Positions 37,669 through 46,490 of a stretch of 64,000 nucleotides of DNA are shown here, piece by piece. Made by a program: the position numbers and the translations under genes. The notes beneath the pieces are model-generated. The model saw only the letters and a program-made list of their open reading frames with translations. It ran no database searches and was not told where the DNA came from. The stretch's first letter is position 1; each line of letters starts with the position of its first letter. The DNA is from Negativicutes bacterium (GTDB lineage Bacteria; Bacillota; Negativicutes; Anaeromusales; Anaeromusaceae). The stretch covers positions 1-64,000 of the forward strand of contig SAAJ01000010.1 of assembly GCA_009929485.1 (NCBI GenBank). The letters are read 5' to 3'.

Positions 37669-38890
37669 GCTGCTTGCCCCTGCAGGCAATTTGGAGAAAT
37701 TAAAGACCGCCCTTCTTTTTGGCGCTGATGCGGTATATGTAGGCGGAAAAAACTTCAGCCTTCGTGCGCAAAGCGACAATTTTGACTTTGCTGCGCTGCA
37801 GGAGGGCGTACAATATGCTCATGAACTTGGCAAAAAAGTCTATGTCGCCCTCAATGTTTTTGCCCATCAAAAAGAGTTGCAGGGAATTGCCGCCTATTTG
37901 CCAGAACTGCTGGACGCTAAGATTGATGCCGTTATTGTCGCCGACCCCGGCGTTTTTCGTTTAGTACGCCAAGAAGCGCCAAACCTGGCCGTTCATATCA
38001 GCACCCAGGCCAACACGGTTAACGCCTCGGCGGCCTGCTTTTGGCAGGAGTTGGGAGCCAAACGCGTTGTACTGGCGCGGGAAGTGACGTATAAGGAACT
38101 TTTGGATATCCGCAGTCAGGCGGAGGTGCAATTGGAAACCTTTGTACACGGAGCGATGTGCGTATCCTATTCCGGGCGTTGTTTATTAAGCAATTATTTT
38201 ACCGGCAGAGACGCCAACCGCGGCGCTTGCACACAGCCTTGCCGCTGGAAATACGCGTTGCAGGAAGAAACTAGACCCGGTCAGTTTTATCCTGTTGAAG
38301 AAGACGCTCATGGCACTTATTTTATGAATTCCAAAGATTTGTGCTTGCTGCCGCACTTGCCGGCGTTAGTGACTGCCGGTGTTGACAGCTTGAAAATTGA
38401 AGGACGCATGAAGAGTATTCATTATGTCGCTACGGTGGTGCGCGTCTACCGTCAAGCGCTGGATCTTTTCGCTAGGAATCCCGAAGAATTTGCAATCCCT
38501 CCGGAATGGCTGGAGGAATTGCAGTTGGTATCCCAACGAGCGTATACGGACGGCTTTTTTCAAGGTCCGGCTGCCGGCGACGCCCAAATTCACGCAGTAG
38601 AGAAGGAGAACGCCGCCAAAGTGTTTTGCGGCGTGGTGACCGGCCACAGCGGTTCGGACTTGCTCGTGGAACAGCGCGGTCGTTTTGCCGTAGGAGATTG
38701 CTTGGAGGCGCTGCCGCCGACTGGTGAGCGGCAGCAACAATGCTTGCGTTTTTTATGGGATGCGAAAAGCGGCGCTGTCTTGGAACGGGCGCCTCATGCT
38801 CAACAGCAACTGCGTCTGGCTTGGGATGGGCTTCTGCTGCCGGTTGGAACGCTGCTGCGGCGTGTTTTGTCGCCTGGAGAGGAGGCTTAA
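37655..38890 (+). CDS. trhP: tRNA 5-hydroxyuridine synthesis protein TrhP (peptidase U32 family)
   Basis: A 411-residue U32-family protein. The four Fe-S cysteines sit in CVSYSGRCLLSN and GACTQPCRW, with the preceding FVHGAMC motif and the DLCLLPHL region typical of YrrO/YegQ. Family members hydroxylate uridine-34 using prephenate-derived chemistry. Bacillus has two adjacent genes (yrrN and yrrO); this organism has one. The ATG at 37655 follows AAGGAG and gives the family start MKLPELLAPAGN. TrhP and TrmR together make 5-methoxyuridine. Confidence 0.9.
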   Translation: MKLPELLAPAGNLEKLKTALLFGADAVYVGGKNFSLRAQSDNFDFAALQEGVQYAHELGKKVYVALNVFAHQKELQGIAAYLPELLDAKIDAVIVADPGVFRLVRQEAPNLAVHISTQANTVNASAACFWQELGAKRVVLAREVTYKELLDIRSQAEVQLETFVHGAMCVSYSGRCLLSNYFTGRDANRGACTQPCRWKYALQEETRPGQFYPVEEDAHGTYFMNSKDLCLLPHLPALVTAGVDSLKIEGRMKSIHYVATVVRVYRQALDLFARNPEEFAIPPEWLEELQLVSQRAYTDGFFQGPAAGDAQIHAVEKENAAKVFCGVVTGHSGSDLLVEQRGRFAVGDCLEALPPTGERQQQCLRFLWDAKSGAVLERAPHAQQQLRLAWDGLLLPVGTLLRRVLSPGEEA

Positions 38891-38892
38891 GT

Positions 38893-39114
38893 ATGTCGGA
38901 ATCTGTTGATGCAAGCGTTTATTTGCGAGTACAGCCTCAAGATGTTAATTTTGTCAATCGTATTTTTGAAGGCTGTGAATATCTTGGCGTTGTTACCACC
39001 TTGGAACCCAAAGGCGGTCTTTTGGTCATTCGGGCTACGCCGGACACACGCCTTGAGGTGCTGGACATTTTGGCGCATCTGCCTGTTCCTTGGCAGCTTG
39101 TGGAGAAAGTATAG
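38893..39114 (+). CDS. DUF4911-like small protein, unknown function
   Basis: A 73-residue protein beginning two bases after the trhP stop, behind GGAGAGGAGG. The sequence alternates hydrophobic and charged residues (VYLRVQPQDVNFVNRIFEG, then GLLVIRATPDTRLEVLDIL), suggesting a small alpha/beta, ACT-like fold. It has no cysteines other than one, no signal and no membrane segment. It appears to be a DUF4911-type protein; function is unknown. Tight spacing to trhP suggests a role linked to tRNA hydroxylation, but that is only inference. Confidence 0.7.
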   Translation: MSESVDASVYLRVQPQDVNFVNRIFEGCEYLGVVTTLEPKGGLLVIRATPDTRLEVLDILAHLPVPWQLVEKV

Positions 39115-39177
39115 GCAAGCAGCAAGGTTTTGTGTTACAATGTCCTATGATACTTTGCGTGCAAAGGAGCTGACGAC

Positions 39178-39642
39178 GTGCGCATACTGGTTTTGCACGG
39201 TCCTAATTTGAATCAATTAGGGCGTCGGGAGCCAACCATATATGGAACTTTGACTTTGCAGGAAATTAACCGCAGAATTGAAGAAAAAGCCGCTTCCCTA
39301 GGCGTTGCAGCGCAATGCCTCCAGTTCAGCCACGAAGGGGATTTGGTGGACGCCATTCATCAGGCTCAGGAAACAGCGGATTATATCATCATCAATGCCG
39401 CCGCCTACACCCATTACAGCATTGCCTTGAGGGATGCGCTGGCCAGCGTGTCCGTACCGGCGATCGAGGTGCATCTTTCCAACATTCACCGCCGCGAGGA
39501 GTTTCGGCATCATTCCGTGCTGGCAGCGGTTGTTATCGGTCAGATTTCCGGTTTTGGGGTCTATAGTTATTTAGCGGCGGTTGAAGCGGCGCACGGTCTT
39601 TGGCAGGAAGCAAAGAAAAAGGAAGCCGATGCTAATGAATGA
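39178..39642 (+). CDS. aroQ: 3-dehydroquinate dehydratase, type II
   Basis: A 154-residue enzyme of the shikimate pathway. Type II motifs are present: LVLHGPNLNQLGRREP with the active-site tyrosine shortly after (IYG), INAAAYTHYS, and VEVHLSNIHRREEFRHHS. It starts with GTG at 39178 behind AAGGAG. The order aroQ-aminopeptidase-efp is the conserved Bacillus yqhS-yqhT-efp block. It supplies chorismate, from which prephenate, a co-substrate linked to TrhP chemistry, is derived. Confidence 0.96.
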   Translation: MRILVLHGPNLNQLGRREPTIYGTLTLQEINRRIEEKAASLGVAAQCLQFSHEGDLVDAIHQAQETADYIIINAAAYTHYSIALRDALASVSVPAIEVHLSNIHRREEFRHHSVLAAVVIGQISGFGVYSYLAAVEAAHGLWQEAKKKEADANE

Positions 39643-40729
39643 ATTGCGTTTGCAACGGCTGCGTCGACATCTTGCTGAAGCTGGCCTGGACGCTGTTTGG
39701 GTTGGTAATGCGCAAAATAGACGTTATTTAAGCGGTTTTAGCGGTTCTGCCGGCCTACTGCTCCTTACAGCTGAGACGCAGCAATTGTTTACAGATTTTC
39801 GTTATCACGAGCAGGCAGCGACTGAGGCGCCTCTATACGAGCTTTGTCTATATAAGGGCGCTGCAGCGAAGGCGATTGCAGAAATTGTTTGCCGCAAAGG
39901 CATTCGCCGTCTCGGTTTTGAAAGCAAGCATTGTACGGTGGCCGCTTATAAGGAACTTCAAGCGTTGCTGCCGGTGGAATGCGAATTAATTGATACTGAA
40001 TTAGAGCCTCTCCGTTTTGTCAAAGATGAAGAGGAATTAGAAGCTATTCGTGAAGCCGTACGCATTGCGGATGCGGCGTTTACGCACATTCTTGGCTATT
40101 TGCGTCCCGGCTTAGAGGAACGACAAGTAGCGGCTGAGCTGGAGCAGCATATGCGCTGTCTTGGCTCGGAGCGTCCGGCTTTTGATACCATTGTCGCCTC
40201 TGGTGTGCGCGGCGCTTTGCCGCACGGCGTTGCTTCCGAGAAAAAACTAGCTGTTGGCGACTGGATAACTATGGATTTTGGCGCCGTCTACAGGGGCTAT
40301 CATTCCGACATTACCCGCACTGTTTGCTTGGGACCTGCTACAGAGCAGCAAAAAGCCGCTTATTCTCTAGTGCTTGCAGCGCAAAAGGCGGGAGTTGCAG
40401 CCATTCGCCCTGGCAAATTGGGCTGCGAGGTTGATGCCGTATCCAGAGATATTTTAACCAAAGCTGGTTATGGAGAGTATTTTGGCCATGGTTTGGGGCA
40501 TTCGCTGGGCTTGGCCATTCATGAAGAACCCCGCTTGTCTTCTTTAAACACGCAGCAGGTGCTGCAGGAAAATATGGTGGTTACGGTGGAACCGGGTATT
40601 TATCTGCCTGGGCAGTACGGAATCCGTATTGAAGACACCGTCCGCGTTTCTGACGCAGGAGCCGTCGTTTTGACGGAAAGCGACAAGGAACTGATAGAAA
40701 TCGCTTGTAAAATGGAGGATGAACCATGA
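39635..40729 (+). CDS. Xaa-Pro aminopeptidase/dipeptidase (M24, YqhT-like)
   Basis: A 364-residue M24 metallopeptidase: creatinase-like N-terminal domain (about 1-130), then the pita-bread fold with metal ligands in [17 protein letters not shown] (two Asp), [14 protein letters not shown] (His), [11 protein letters not shown] (Glu) and GIRIEDTV (Glu). It releases residues before proline. It starts at ATG 39635, overlapping the end of aroQ by 8 bases, and its stop overlaps the efp start. The exact subfamily (PepP or PepQ) is uncertain. Confidence 0.92.
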   Translation: MNELRLQRLRRHLAEAGLDAVWVGNAQNRRYLSGFSGSAGLLLLTAETQQLFTDFRYHEQAATEAPLYELCLYKGAAAKAIAEIVCRKGIRRLGFESKHCTVAAYKELQALLPVECELIDTELEPLRFVKDEEELEAIREAVRIADAAFTHILGYLRPGLEERQVAAELEQHMRCLGSERPAFDTIVASGVRGALPHGVASEKKLAVGDWITMDFGAVYRGYHSDITRTVCLGPATEQQKAAYSLVLAAQKAGVAAIRPGKLGCEVDAVSRDILTKAGYGEYFGHGLGHSLGLAIHEEPRLSSLNTQQVLQENMVVTVEPGIYLPGQYGIRIEDTVRVSDAGAVVLTESDKELIEIACKMEDEP

Positions 40730-41283
40730 TTTCAACTAATGATTTTCGGACTGGCACAACAGTGGAAATTGACGGCGGCGCTTGGCAGGTCGTTGACTTT
40801 CAGCACGTAAAACCAGGAAAAGGCGCCGCCTTTGTGCGGGCCAAGCTCAAAAACCTGAAAACAGGCGCTGTTGTAGAACGCACCTTCAACGCCGGTGAAA
40901 AAATGCCTAAAGCTCATGTAGAAAACCGTCCTATGCAGTACCTGTATGAAAACGACGGCATGTACACCTTTATGGACAATGAGACCTTTGACCAAATTGA
41001 GTTGACTCGCGAGCAGTTGGGCAACGGCCTGAACTTCCTCAAGGAAAATATGAATATTGGCGTCAGCTTTTTCCAAGGAAACATCATTGGAATTGAACTT
41101 CCCAATTCGGTGGAGCTGGTTGTAGCGGAAACCGAACCTGGCATTCGTGGCGATACGGCTACAGGCGGCACCAAAATTGCTAAAATGGAAACAGGTTATA
41201 ATGTCAAAGTTCCTCTGTTCATTGAAACCGGCGAAGTACTGCGTATTGATACGCGTACTGGCGACTATATCGAACGCGCTTAA
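40726..41283 (+). CDS. efp: Translation elongation factor P
   Basis: A 185-residue, three-domain factor that rescues ribosomes stalled at consecutive prolines. The tip of domain I carries lysine K32 in [14 protein letters not shown], the residue that is modified in most bacteria. The C-terminal signature [20 protein letters not shown] is intact. The start overlaps the preceding peptidase stop, and that gene's product also deals with proline peptide bonds. A terminator follows. Confidence 0.97.
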   Translation: MISTNDFRTGTTVEIDGGAWQVVDFQHVKPGKGAAFVRAKLKNLKTGAVVERTFNAGEKMPKAHVENRPMQYLYENDGMYTFMDNETFDQIELTREQLGNGLNFLKENMNIGVSFFQGNIIGIELPNSVELVVAETEPGIRGDTATGGTKIAKMETGYNVKVPLFIETGEVLRIDTRTGDYIERA

Positions 41284-41294
41284 TTGGCGCATGG

Positions 41295-41340
41295 CCTCCC
41301 GCTGTGAAATGATCTTCGTTGCTGCGGGAGGTTTCCTTTT
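41295..41340 (+). terminator. Terminator after efp
   Basis: CCTCCCGC (41295-41302) and GCGGGAGG (41324-41331) form an 8-bp GC-rich stem, followed by TTTCCTTTT. Confidence 0.75.
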
Positions 41341-41358
41341 GTCCGCAGGAGCGGCGGT

Positions 41359-41387
41359 TTGTAAAAAGAAGTAGGGTCTGTTATAAT
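41359..41387 (+). promoter_or_regulatory. Sigma-A-type promoter of the Asp23 cluster
   Basis: TTGTAA (41359-41364) and a perfect TATAAT (41382-41387) are 17 bases apart. The Asp23 gene starts at 41434 behind AAAAGGAGG. Confidence 0.72.
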
Positions 41388-41433
41388 TGAAGAAAATTTC
41401 CGATGCGCTTCATAAAAAAGGAGGCTGCTGCAG

Positions 41434-41829
41434 ATGCAAACACGCAAAGAAAAGGGCGAGCAAAACGAAGTGGGAACCATTCGCATCGCTGATGAGGTCG
41501 TAGGAATTATTGCCGGCATGGCAGCTACGGAAATCCCCGGAGTCGCTGGCATGAGCGGTGGTTTGGTCGGTGGAATCGCCGAAATGCTGGGTAAAAAGAA
41601 CTTGGCTAAAGGCGTAAAAGTGGAAGTGGGCGAAAAGGAAGCCGCTGTGGATCTGTACGTCATTATGGAATATGGAGTCAGATTGCCTGATATTGCAATT
41701 CAGGTACAGGAAAATGTGAAGCACGCCATTGAATCTATGACTGGCCTGGAAGTGGTAGAAGTGAACGTTCATGTGCAAGGCGTCGGTTTTACCGCCGAAG
41801 GACGGGATGAAGATAGTCGAGTGCGATAA
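41434..41829 (+). CDS. Asp23/Gls24 family envelope stress protein
   Basis: A 131-residue soluble protein with the Asp23/Gls24 core: IRIADEVVGIIAGMAATEIPGVAGM and, later, VDLYVIMEYGVRLPDIAIQVQENV. Members coat the inner face of the membrane and are tethered by AmaP, encoded 15 bp downstream. In staphylococci this set responds to alkaline shock; in other Firmicutes it is constitutive. The cluster stands between efp and nusB, the usual Firmicute location (yqhY). Confidence 0.94.
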   Translation: MQTRKEKGEQNEVGTIRIADEVVGIIAGMAATEIPGVAGMSGGLVGGIAEMLGKKNLAKGVKVEVGEKEAAVDLYVIMEYGVRLPDIAIQVQENVKHAIESMTGLEVVEVNVHVQGVGFTAEGRDEDSRVR

Positions 41830-41844
41830 AAGGGAGGAAAAGCC

Positions 41845-42384
41845 ATGGGAATTCTTGATCGCATTTTGCTTTTGCTCTGTATAGTAACTTTTGCTTTGCT
41901 GATGCTGTCTACCGTTTTGGCAGCGTTTACTATTGTACCGTTTGAATGGCTGGATGATGCCTTGGCGCTTCTCTATGGACACTGGGAAGCGGCTGCTGTC
42001 GCTGCGGTGTTTTTCTTGGCGTCTGTGCGGTTGCTTTTCACAGGCATGACTAGCGGCGAGCCGCGCGATACCATGCTTTGTCAAACGGAAAACGGTCAAG
42101 TGCGTGTTGCCATTTCCGCCGTGCGCAGCTTGGTGGAGCGTGCGGCCCGCCAGATAAAAGGCGTCAAACAAACAAAAATTCGTCTGGAAAATGGTCGGCA
42201 GGGCATGAATATTTACTTGCGTATTGTTGTGCTGCCAGACCTGATTGTTCCTGAACTCACGGCCGAGCTGCAGCAGCGCGTACGAGCTACCTTGCAGGAA
42301 ACTTTGTTAGCAGAGGTTCATGATATCCAGGTACTCGTAGAAGAAATTGCTGCCGAAGGCAAAGTGCGGGCGCGTGTGGAATAG
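41845..42384 (+). CDS. amaP: Alkaline shock response membrane anchor protein AmaP
   Basis: A 179-residue protein with two N-terminal transmembrane helices (about residues 5-30 and 47-67) and a cytoplasmic domain that resembles Asp23 itself (ISAVRSLVERAARQIKGV, then LRIVVLPDLIVPELTAELQQ). It recruits Asp23-like proteins to the membrane. The gene begins 15 bp after the Asp23 homologue and is followed by the DUF2273 gene, the standard three-gene set. Confidence 0.9.
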   Translation: MGILDRILLLLCIVTFALLMLSTVLAAFTIVPFEWLDDALALLYGHWEAAAVAAVFFLASVRLLFTGMTSGEPRDTMLCQTENGQVRVAISAVRSLVERAARQIKGVKQTKIRLENGRQGMNIYLRIVVLPDLIVPELTAELQQRVRATLQETLLAEVHDIQVLVEEIAAEGKVRARVE

Positions 42385-42403
42385 GGTTGGAGGAGAAGGA
42401 AAC

Positions 42404-42643
42404 ATGAACATGGAATTTGATCGGGAATGGCTGCTGGCCTTCTGGCAACGCCATAGCGGCAAAATAATTTGCTGTACCATCGGTCTTCTTTTCGGCGTAC
42501 TGGTTTTGGCTCTGGGCTTTTTCCGGACGTTGTTTCTTTTTCTGTGCATCGGTATCGGTTTTTTTGTAGGCAAACGCCTGGATAACAAAGAGGATCTGCT
42601 AGAACTGCTGGATCGCATTTTGCCGCCAGGTTATCGAAGATAG
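42404..42643 (+). CDS. DUF2273 small membrane protein
   Basis: A 79-residue protein with a single long hydrophobic segment (about residues 20-48, interrupted by FFR), a conserved N-terminal FWQRHSGKI and a C-terminal acidic helix (DNKEDLLELLDRIL). DUF2273 proteins accompany Asp23 and AmaP and probably join the membrane-bound complex. The ATG at 42404 follows GGAGGAGAAGGA. Function beyond this association is unknown. Confidence 0.88.
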   Translation: MNMEFDREWLLAFWQRHSGKIICCTIGLLFGVLVLALGFFRTLFLFLCIGIGFFVGKRLDNKEDLLELLDRILPPGYRR

Positions 42644-42666
42644 GAAACATCCCAAAGGAGTAATAT

Positions 42667-43080
42667 ATGAGTCGACGTTTAGCGCGAGAATTGGCTATGC
42701 AAGCCTTGTATCAACTGGATTTTCAAACAGAATTAGAGCCGCTGGCGGCGCTGGAAGCAGCGGCATTTGAGCTGGAAGTTACCCCTGGTGCTGTCGATTA
42801 TGCCAAACGACTAGTAGAAGGCATTTGCGCACATAGTGAGCAAATTGACCAGCATTTGAGCAGCACCTCTTCGCAATGGAAACTGGAACGTATGGCGGCA
42901 GTGGATCGCAACATATCCCGTATTGCCGTATATGAACTTTTGTTTGGCGAAGAAGAAATGACGCCTGGTATCGTCATCAATGAAGCTGTAGAAATTGCCA
43001 AGAAATATGGAGATAAGGATTCTGCACGCTTTATTAATGGAGTGCTCGGTTCTCTGGCTAAAACTAAAGAATCGTCATGA
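42667..43080 (+). CDS. nusB: Transcription antitermination protein NusB
   Basis: A 137-residue all-helical protein with the family start SRRLARELAMQALYQLDF and the conserved C-terminal INEAVEIAKKYGDKDSARFINGVL. With NusE (ribosomal protein S10) it binds boxA RNA and prevents early termination in rRNA operons. It overlaps the next gene by 4 bases. Confidence 0.96.
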   Translation: MSRRLARELAMQALYQLDFQTELEPLAALEAAAFELEVTPGAVDYAKRLVEGICAHSEQIDQHLSSTSSQWKLERMAAVDRNISRIAVYELLFGEEEMTPGIVINEAVEIAKKYGDKDSARFINGVLGSLAKTKESS

Positions 43081-44039
43081 AGGCTGTTTTAGGCATAGAT
43101 ACCAGCTGCTATACTACTTCGGCCGTTTTGCTGGGTTTGAACGGCAGTTTGCTGGCGGCAGCCAGACGGCTGCTGCAGGTGCCGCAAGGCAAACGCGGCT
43201 TGGCTCAATCGGAGATGGTATTTCAGCATGTCCGAGCGTTGCCGGAGCAGTTGGATTCTATTTGGCGCCGCTTTCCTGAGGCAATTTGCTGCGCCGTAGG
43301 CGCGACGTGTTGTCCGCGAGACATAGAAGGCTCGTATATGCCGGCTTTTTTGTGCGGTTATGGCAGTGCTAAAGCGGTGGCGTTGAGCCAAAAAATTCCT
43401 CTTTTTCCCCTTAGCCATCAGGCTAATCATCTTTGGGCCGGCATTTGGTCCGCAAAGATGCCCCAAGAGGTGCAGGATTTTTTGGCGGTTCACGTATCTG
43501 GAGGAACGACAGACCTTTTGCAAGTAAAACGCTGCGGCGCTCAACTGAAAATTAAGCAATTGGGCGGTAGCGCCGATTTGCATGCAGGACAACTGCTGGA
43601 TCGTCTTGGAGTAGCTTTGGGCCTGCCGTTTCCGGCAGGCCCTCATTTGGAAAAACTAGCTTCAGGATTTCATCAGGAAGCTCCAGAAGTTCCGGTAGCG
43701 GTTCAAGGACTGCAGCTTAGCCTTTCGGGACCGGAAACGCATTTAAAAAAGCTGCTGCAAAAAGAATTATCTCCGCCCTTGCTTGCTGCGGCGGCTGAAA
43801 ACCTATTGGGAGAGACTCTGTTTCGTCTCCTGCGGCGTGCTGTGCGGCAAACCGGCGTGCGTGTTATTTTAGGCGTAGGCGGCGTGTTGGCAAATACGCG
43901 TATTCGCGAACATAGCTTGGGCCGGTTGCAAGCAAAACTGGGTTGTCATATCTATCTGCCGGAACCATGCTGGAGCGGCGATCATGCTCTTGGAGCCGCC
44001 TATCAGGCCGCGTTAGCATTGCAAGAGCAGGAGCAATAG
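43077..44039 (+). CDS. TsaD/Kae1-family paralogue (O-sialoglycoprotein endopeptidase-like)
   Basis: A 320-residue ASKHA-fold protein related to TsaD, the enzyme that adds threonylcarbamoyl to tRNA. The N-terminal phosphate loop is GIDTSCYTTS. The metal-binding pair is H114-x3-H118 (SHQANH), and the conserved VSGGTTDL and late GDHALGAAY are present. It is clearly more divergent than housekeeping TsaD, which normally sits with tsaB/tsaE elsewhere. A paralogue between nusB and xseA is seen in some Clostridia and Negativicutes. Its substrate is unknown. Start and stop overlap or abut neighbours, so it is co-expressed with nusB and xseA. Confidence 0.8.
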   Translation: MKAVLGIDTSCYTTSAVLLGLNGSLLAAARRLLQVPQGKRGLAQSEMVFQHVRALPEQLDSIWRRFPEAICCAVGATCCPRDIEGSYMPAFLCGYGSAKAVALSQKIPLFPLSHQANHLWAGIWSAKMPQEVQDFLAVHVSGGTTDLLQVKRCGAQLKIKQLGGSADLHAGQLLDRLGVALGLPFPAGPHLEKLASGFHQEAPEVPVAVQGLQLSLSGPETHLKKLLQKELSPPLLAAAAENLLGETLFRLLRRAVRQTGVRVILGVGGVLANTRIREHSLGRLQAKLGCHIYLPEPCWSGDHALGAAYQAALALQEQEQ

Positions 44040-44074
44040 CCAGGTTCTGCCGGCTTTACGCAAAGGAGAGAACC

Positions 44075-45283
44075 ATGGGAATTTTGACAGTCAGCGACGT
44101 GACTGCCTATGTTAAGCGTTGGATGGACAAGGACGCTCTCCTCTCTTCCGTATATGTACGGGGAGAGGTTTCCAATTTTAAGCGTCATTCTTCAGGCCAC
44201 TGCTACTTTACTTTAAAGGATGCCGGCGCTGTCTTGCGGGCGGTTCTTTTTCGCAGCCGCGCGCAATATCTGAAATTTGAGCCGCAAAACGGTATGCAGG
44301 TTATTGTCAGCGGTCGCCTAAGCGTTTTTGAAAGAGACGGACAATATCAGCTGTATGGTGATCGTATGACACCGGACGGCATTGGCGAGCTGAGTCTTGC
44401 TTATGCGCAATTGAAGGACAAGCTGGAACGCGAGGGCTTGTTTCAAAAAGAAAAAAAACGTCCGTTGCCGCTATTGCCGCGAGCAGTAGGCATCATTACT
44501 TCCCCAACAGGAGCCGCTGTACGCGACATTCGCACCGTGGCTAAACGTCGCTTTGCCGGCATTCCCCTTATTTTATCTCCTGTTGCAGTGCAAGGACCGG
44601 CTGCTGCTGGAGAAATTACGGCAGCCATTCGCCTGTTGGCGTCGCATCCGTTGATTGACGTGCTTATCGTCGGTCGAGGAGGCGGTTCCATTGAAGAACT
44701 CTGGGCTTTCAACGAAGAGATCGTCGTAAGAGCTATTGCCGGATCATCCATTCCAGTCATTTCCGCAGTGGGTCATGAGACCGATTTTACACTGGCTGAT
44801 TTTGCAGCGGATATGCGGGCGGCAACGCCTTCGCAAGCGGCAGAATTTGCCGTTCCGGATCGTGTGGAATTGGAGCGGCGTTTGCAGCAAGGACAAATTC
44901 GCTTGCGCCAAGCTCTTGCTAACGATTTATTGCGCCGCAAGCAGCACTTGCGCCAACTTTGGAAAGCCTCCGTATTTACCAAGCCGGAACGGCTGTTGGC
45001 GCCGCAACGACAAAGCTTAGATGGCTTGCAAGAACGTCTCGTACGGGCTGCAGCAAGGCAATGTGAGGAAAAAAGGCGGCAATGGCTGCTGGTTTCTCAA
45101 AAGCTGGCGCTTTTAAACCCCTTGGGCATGCTGCAACGCGGTTACGCTTTTTTAAGCCTTGAAGAAACGGGCGAGCCTATCCGGTCCGTTGAGCAAGTGT
45201 TCGTTGACTCTCAGCTTAACGCTCGTGTGCAAGACGGCGCTTTGCGTCTGCGTGTCATGGAAATAAAAAGAGGTGACAGTTGA
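44075..45283 (+). CDS. xseA: Exodeoxyribonuclease VII large subunit
   Basis: A 402-residue nuclease subunit: N-terminal OB fold (VYVRGEVSNFKRHSSGHCYF), catalytic domain with GIITSPTGAAVRDI, VGRGGGSIEELWAFN and SAVGHETDFTLADFAAD, then a long coiled-coil. It degrades single-stranded DNA from both ends with the small subunit XseB. The ATG at 44075 is preceded by AAAGGAGAG; an upstream in-frame start would overlap the previous gene extensively. Confidence 0.96.
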   Translation: MGILTVSDVTAYVKRWMDKDALLSSVYVRGEVSNFKRHSSGHCYFTLKDAGAVLRAVLFRSRAQYLKFEPQNGMQVIVSGRLSVFERDGQYQLYGDRMTPDGIGELSLAYAQLKDKLEREGLFQKEKKRPLPLLPRAVGIITSPTGAAVRDIRTVAKRRFAGIPLILSPVAVQGPAAAGEITAAIRLLASHPLIDVLIVGRGGGSIEELWAFNEEIVVRAIAGSSIPVISAVGHETDFTLADFAADMRAATPSQAAEFAVPDRVELERRLQQGQIRLRQALANDLLRRKQHLRQLWKASVFTKPERLLAPQRQSLDGLQERLVRAAARQCEEKRRQWLLVSQKLALLNPLGMLQRGYAFLSLEETGEPIRSVEQVFVDSQLNARVQDGALRLRVMEIKRGDS

Positions 45284-45549
45284 TGGCCAGAGCTAAAAAA
45301 GAAGTTCAAGAACCTTTAAAATTCGAAACTGCCATGGAGAAATTGGAAGACTTGGTGGAAAAGCTGGAACGAGGCGAGCTGTCTTTAGAAGAAGCGCTGA
45401 AAAGCTATCAGGACGGTATGGAGCTGGCGGCTGTTTGCCATAAACATTTGCAACAGGCGGAAGCGGTATTGAATGATTCCGTAGTTACGCAGGAAGACGG
45501 CGTTATCAAGGCAAGTCCCTGGACAACGCCACAGGAGGATGTTGAGTAA
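45283..45549 (+). CDS. xseB: Exodeoxyribonuclease VII small subunit
   Basis: An 88-residue coiled-coil protein with the family core FETAMEKLEDLVEKLERGEL and SLEEALKSYQDGMEL. Several copies bind one XseA. The ATG at 45283 overlaps the xseA stop and the TAA overlaps the ispA start, so the subunit is translated in coupling with both neighbours. Confidence 0.95.
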   Translation: MARAKKEVQEPLKFETAMEKLEDLVEKLERGELSLEEALKSYQDGMELAAVCHKHLQQAEAVLNDSVVTQEDGVIKASPWTTPQEDVE

Positions 45550-46433
45550 TGTGGAAAACCTATTGCAACGAACGCATCACGTTAATCGAAGAAGCATTAA
45601 ATCATTGGATTCCTGCGCAAGAGGGGCTTCTAAAGTTTCTTTTTGAATCCATGCGCTACAGTCTTTTTGCCGGAGGCAAGCGCCTGCGCCCGGTTTTACT
45701 GATGGCGGCGGCAGATGCAGTGGGCGGCGAGGGCCGGCGGTATTTGCGCGTAGCCTGCGCTTTGGAAATGATACATACATATTCTCTGATTCATGACGAT
45801 TTACCGGCCATGGATAATGACGACTATCGTCGGGGCAAGCTTACCAATCATAAGGTGTTTGGCGAGGGGATGGCAATTTTAGCGGGCGACGGTCTTTTGA
45901 CGGCCGCCTTTGAACAAATGCTGCTCCAAGAAGAGGTGGATGCTGCCTGCCTGACCCAAGTGGTAAGAGAAATTGCTGCTGCAGCTGGTCCGGCCGGCAT
46001 GGTCGGCGGGCAAGCGGTTGATCTGGCTGCTAGCGGCCAAGCTCAACCTTTAAACCAGGAAGAACTGCGTTTTATGCATCGCGCGAAAACCGGAGCGTTG
46101 TTCCGGGCCGCCCTGCGCGGCGGCGGTTTGTTAGCAGGCGCTACACAGGAGCAATTGGCCGCTTTGACTGTTTATGCTGAGGAATTTGGCTTGGCCTTTC
46201 AAATTACCGATGATATTTTGGATGTCACCGGCGACGAAGCTACAATCGGCAAACCTGTAGGCAGCGATGAACGCAATGAAAAAGAAACCTATGTGTCTTT
46301 ATATTCGCTGGACGGCGCCCGCCGCATGGCGGAAGAAAGCGTACAGCGCGCGTTAACGGCAATAGAAATCTTTGGCGCTGAAGCCGATGTGCTGCGGAGC
46401 TTGGCTTCGTATCTTGTATCAAGGGAAAAATAG
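45549..46433 (+). CDS. ispA: Polyprenyl (farnesyl/geranyl) diphosphate synthase
   Basis: A 294-residue trans-prenyltransferase. The two aspartate-rich motifs are LIHDDLPAMDNDDYRRG (first) and QITDDILDVTG (second). The residues before the first DDxxD and the length suit a C15 (farnesyl) product. It condenses IPP with DMAPP/GPP for undecaprenyl phosphate and quinone side-chain synthesis. It is encoded directly upstream of dxs, which starts the same MEP pathway. Confidence 0.94.
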   Translation: MWKTYCNERITLIEEALNHWIPAQEGLLKFLFESMRYSLFAGGKRLRPVLLMAAADAVGGEGRRYLRVACALEMIHTYSLIHDDLPAMDNDDYRRGKLTNHKVFGEGMAILAGDGLLTAAFEQMLLQEEVDAACLTQVVREIAAAAGPAGMVGGQAVDLAASGQAQPLNQEELRFMHRAKTGALFRAALRGGGLLAGATQEQLAALTVYAEEFGLAFQITDDILDVTGDEATIGKPVGSDERNEKETYVSLYSLDGARRMAEESVQRALTAIEIFGAEADVLRSLASYLVSREK

Positions 46434-46490
46434 CATGCAGGTTTGTTGCGAGTAGTTTTTACACTTGCTGTAGAAAGAAGGGACTTTCTT

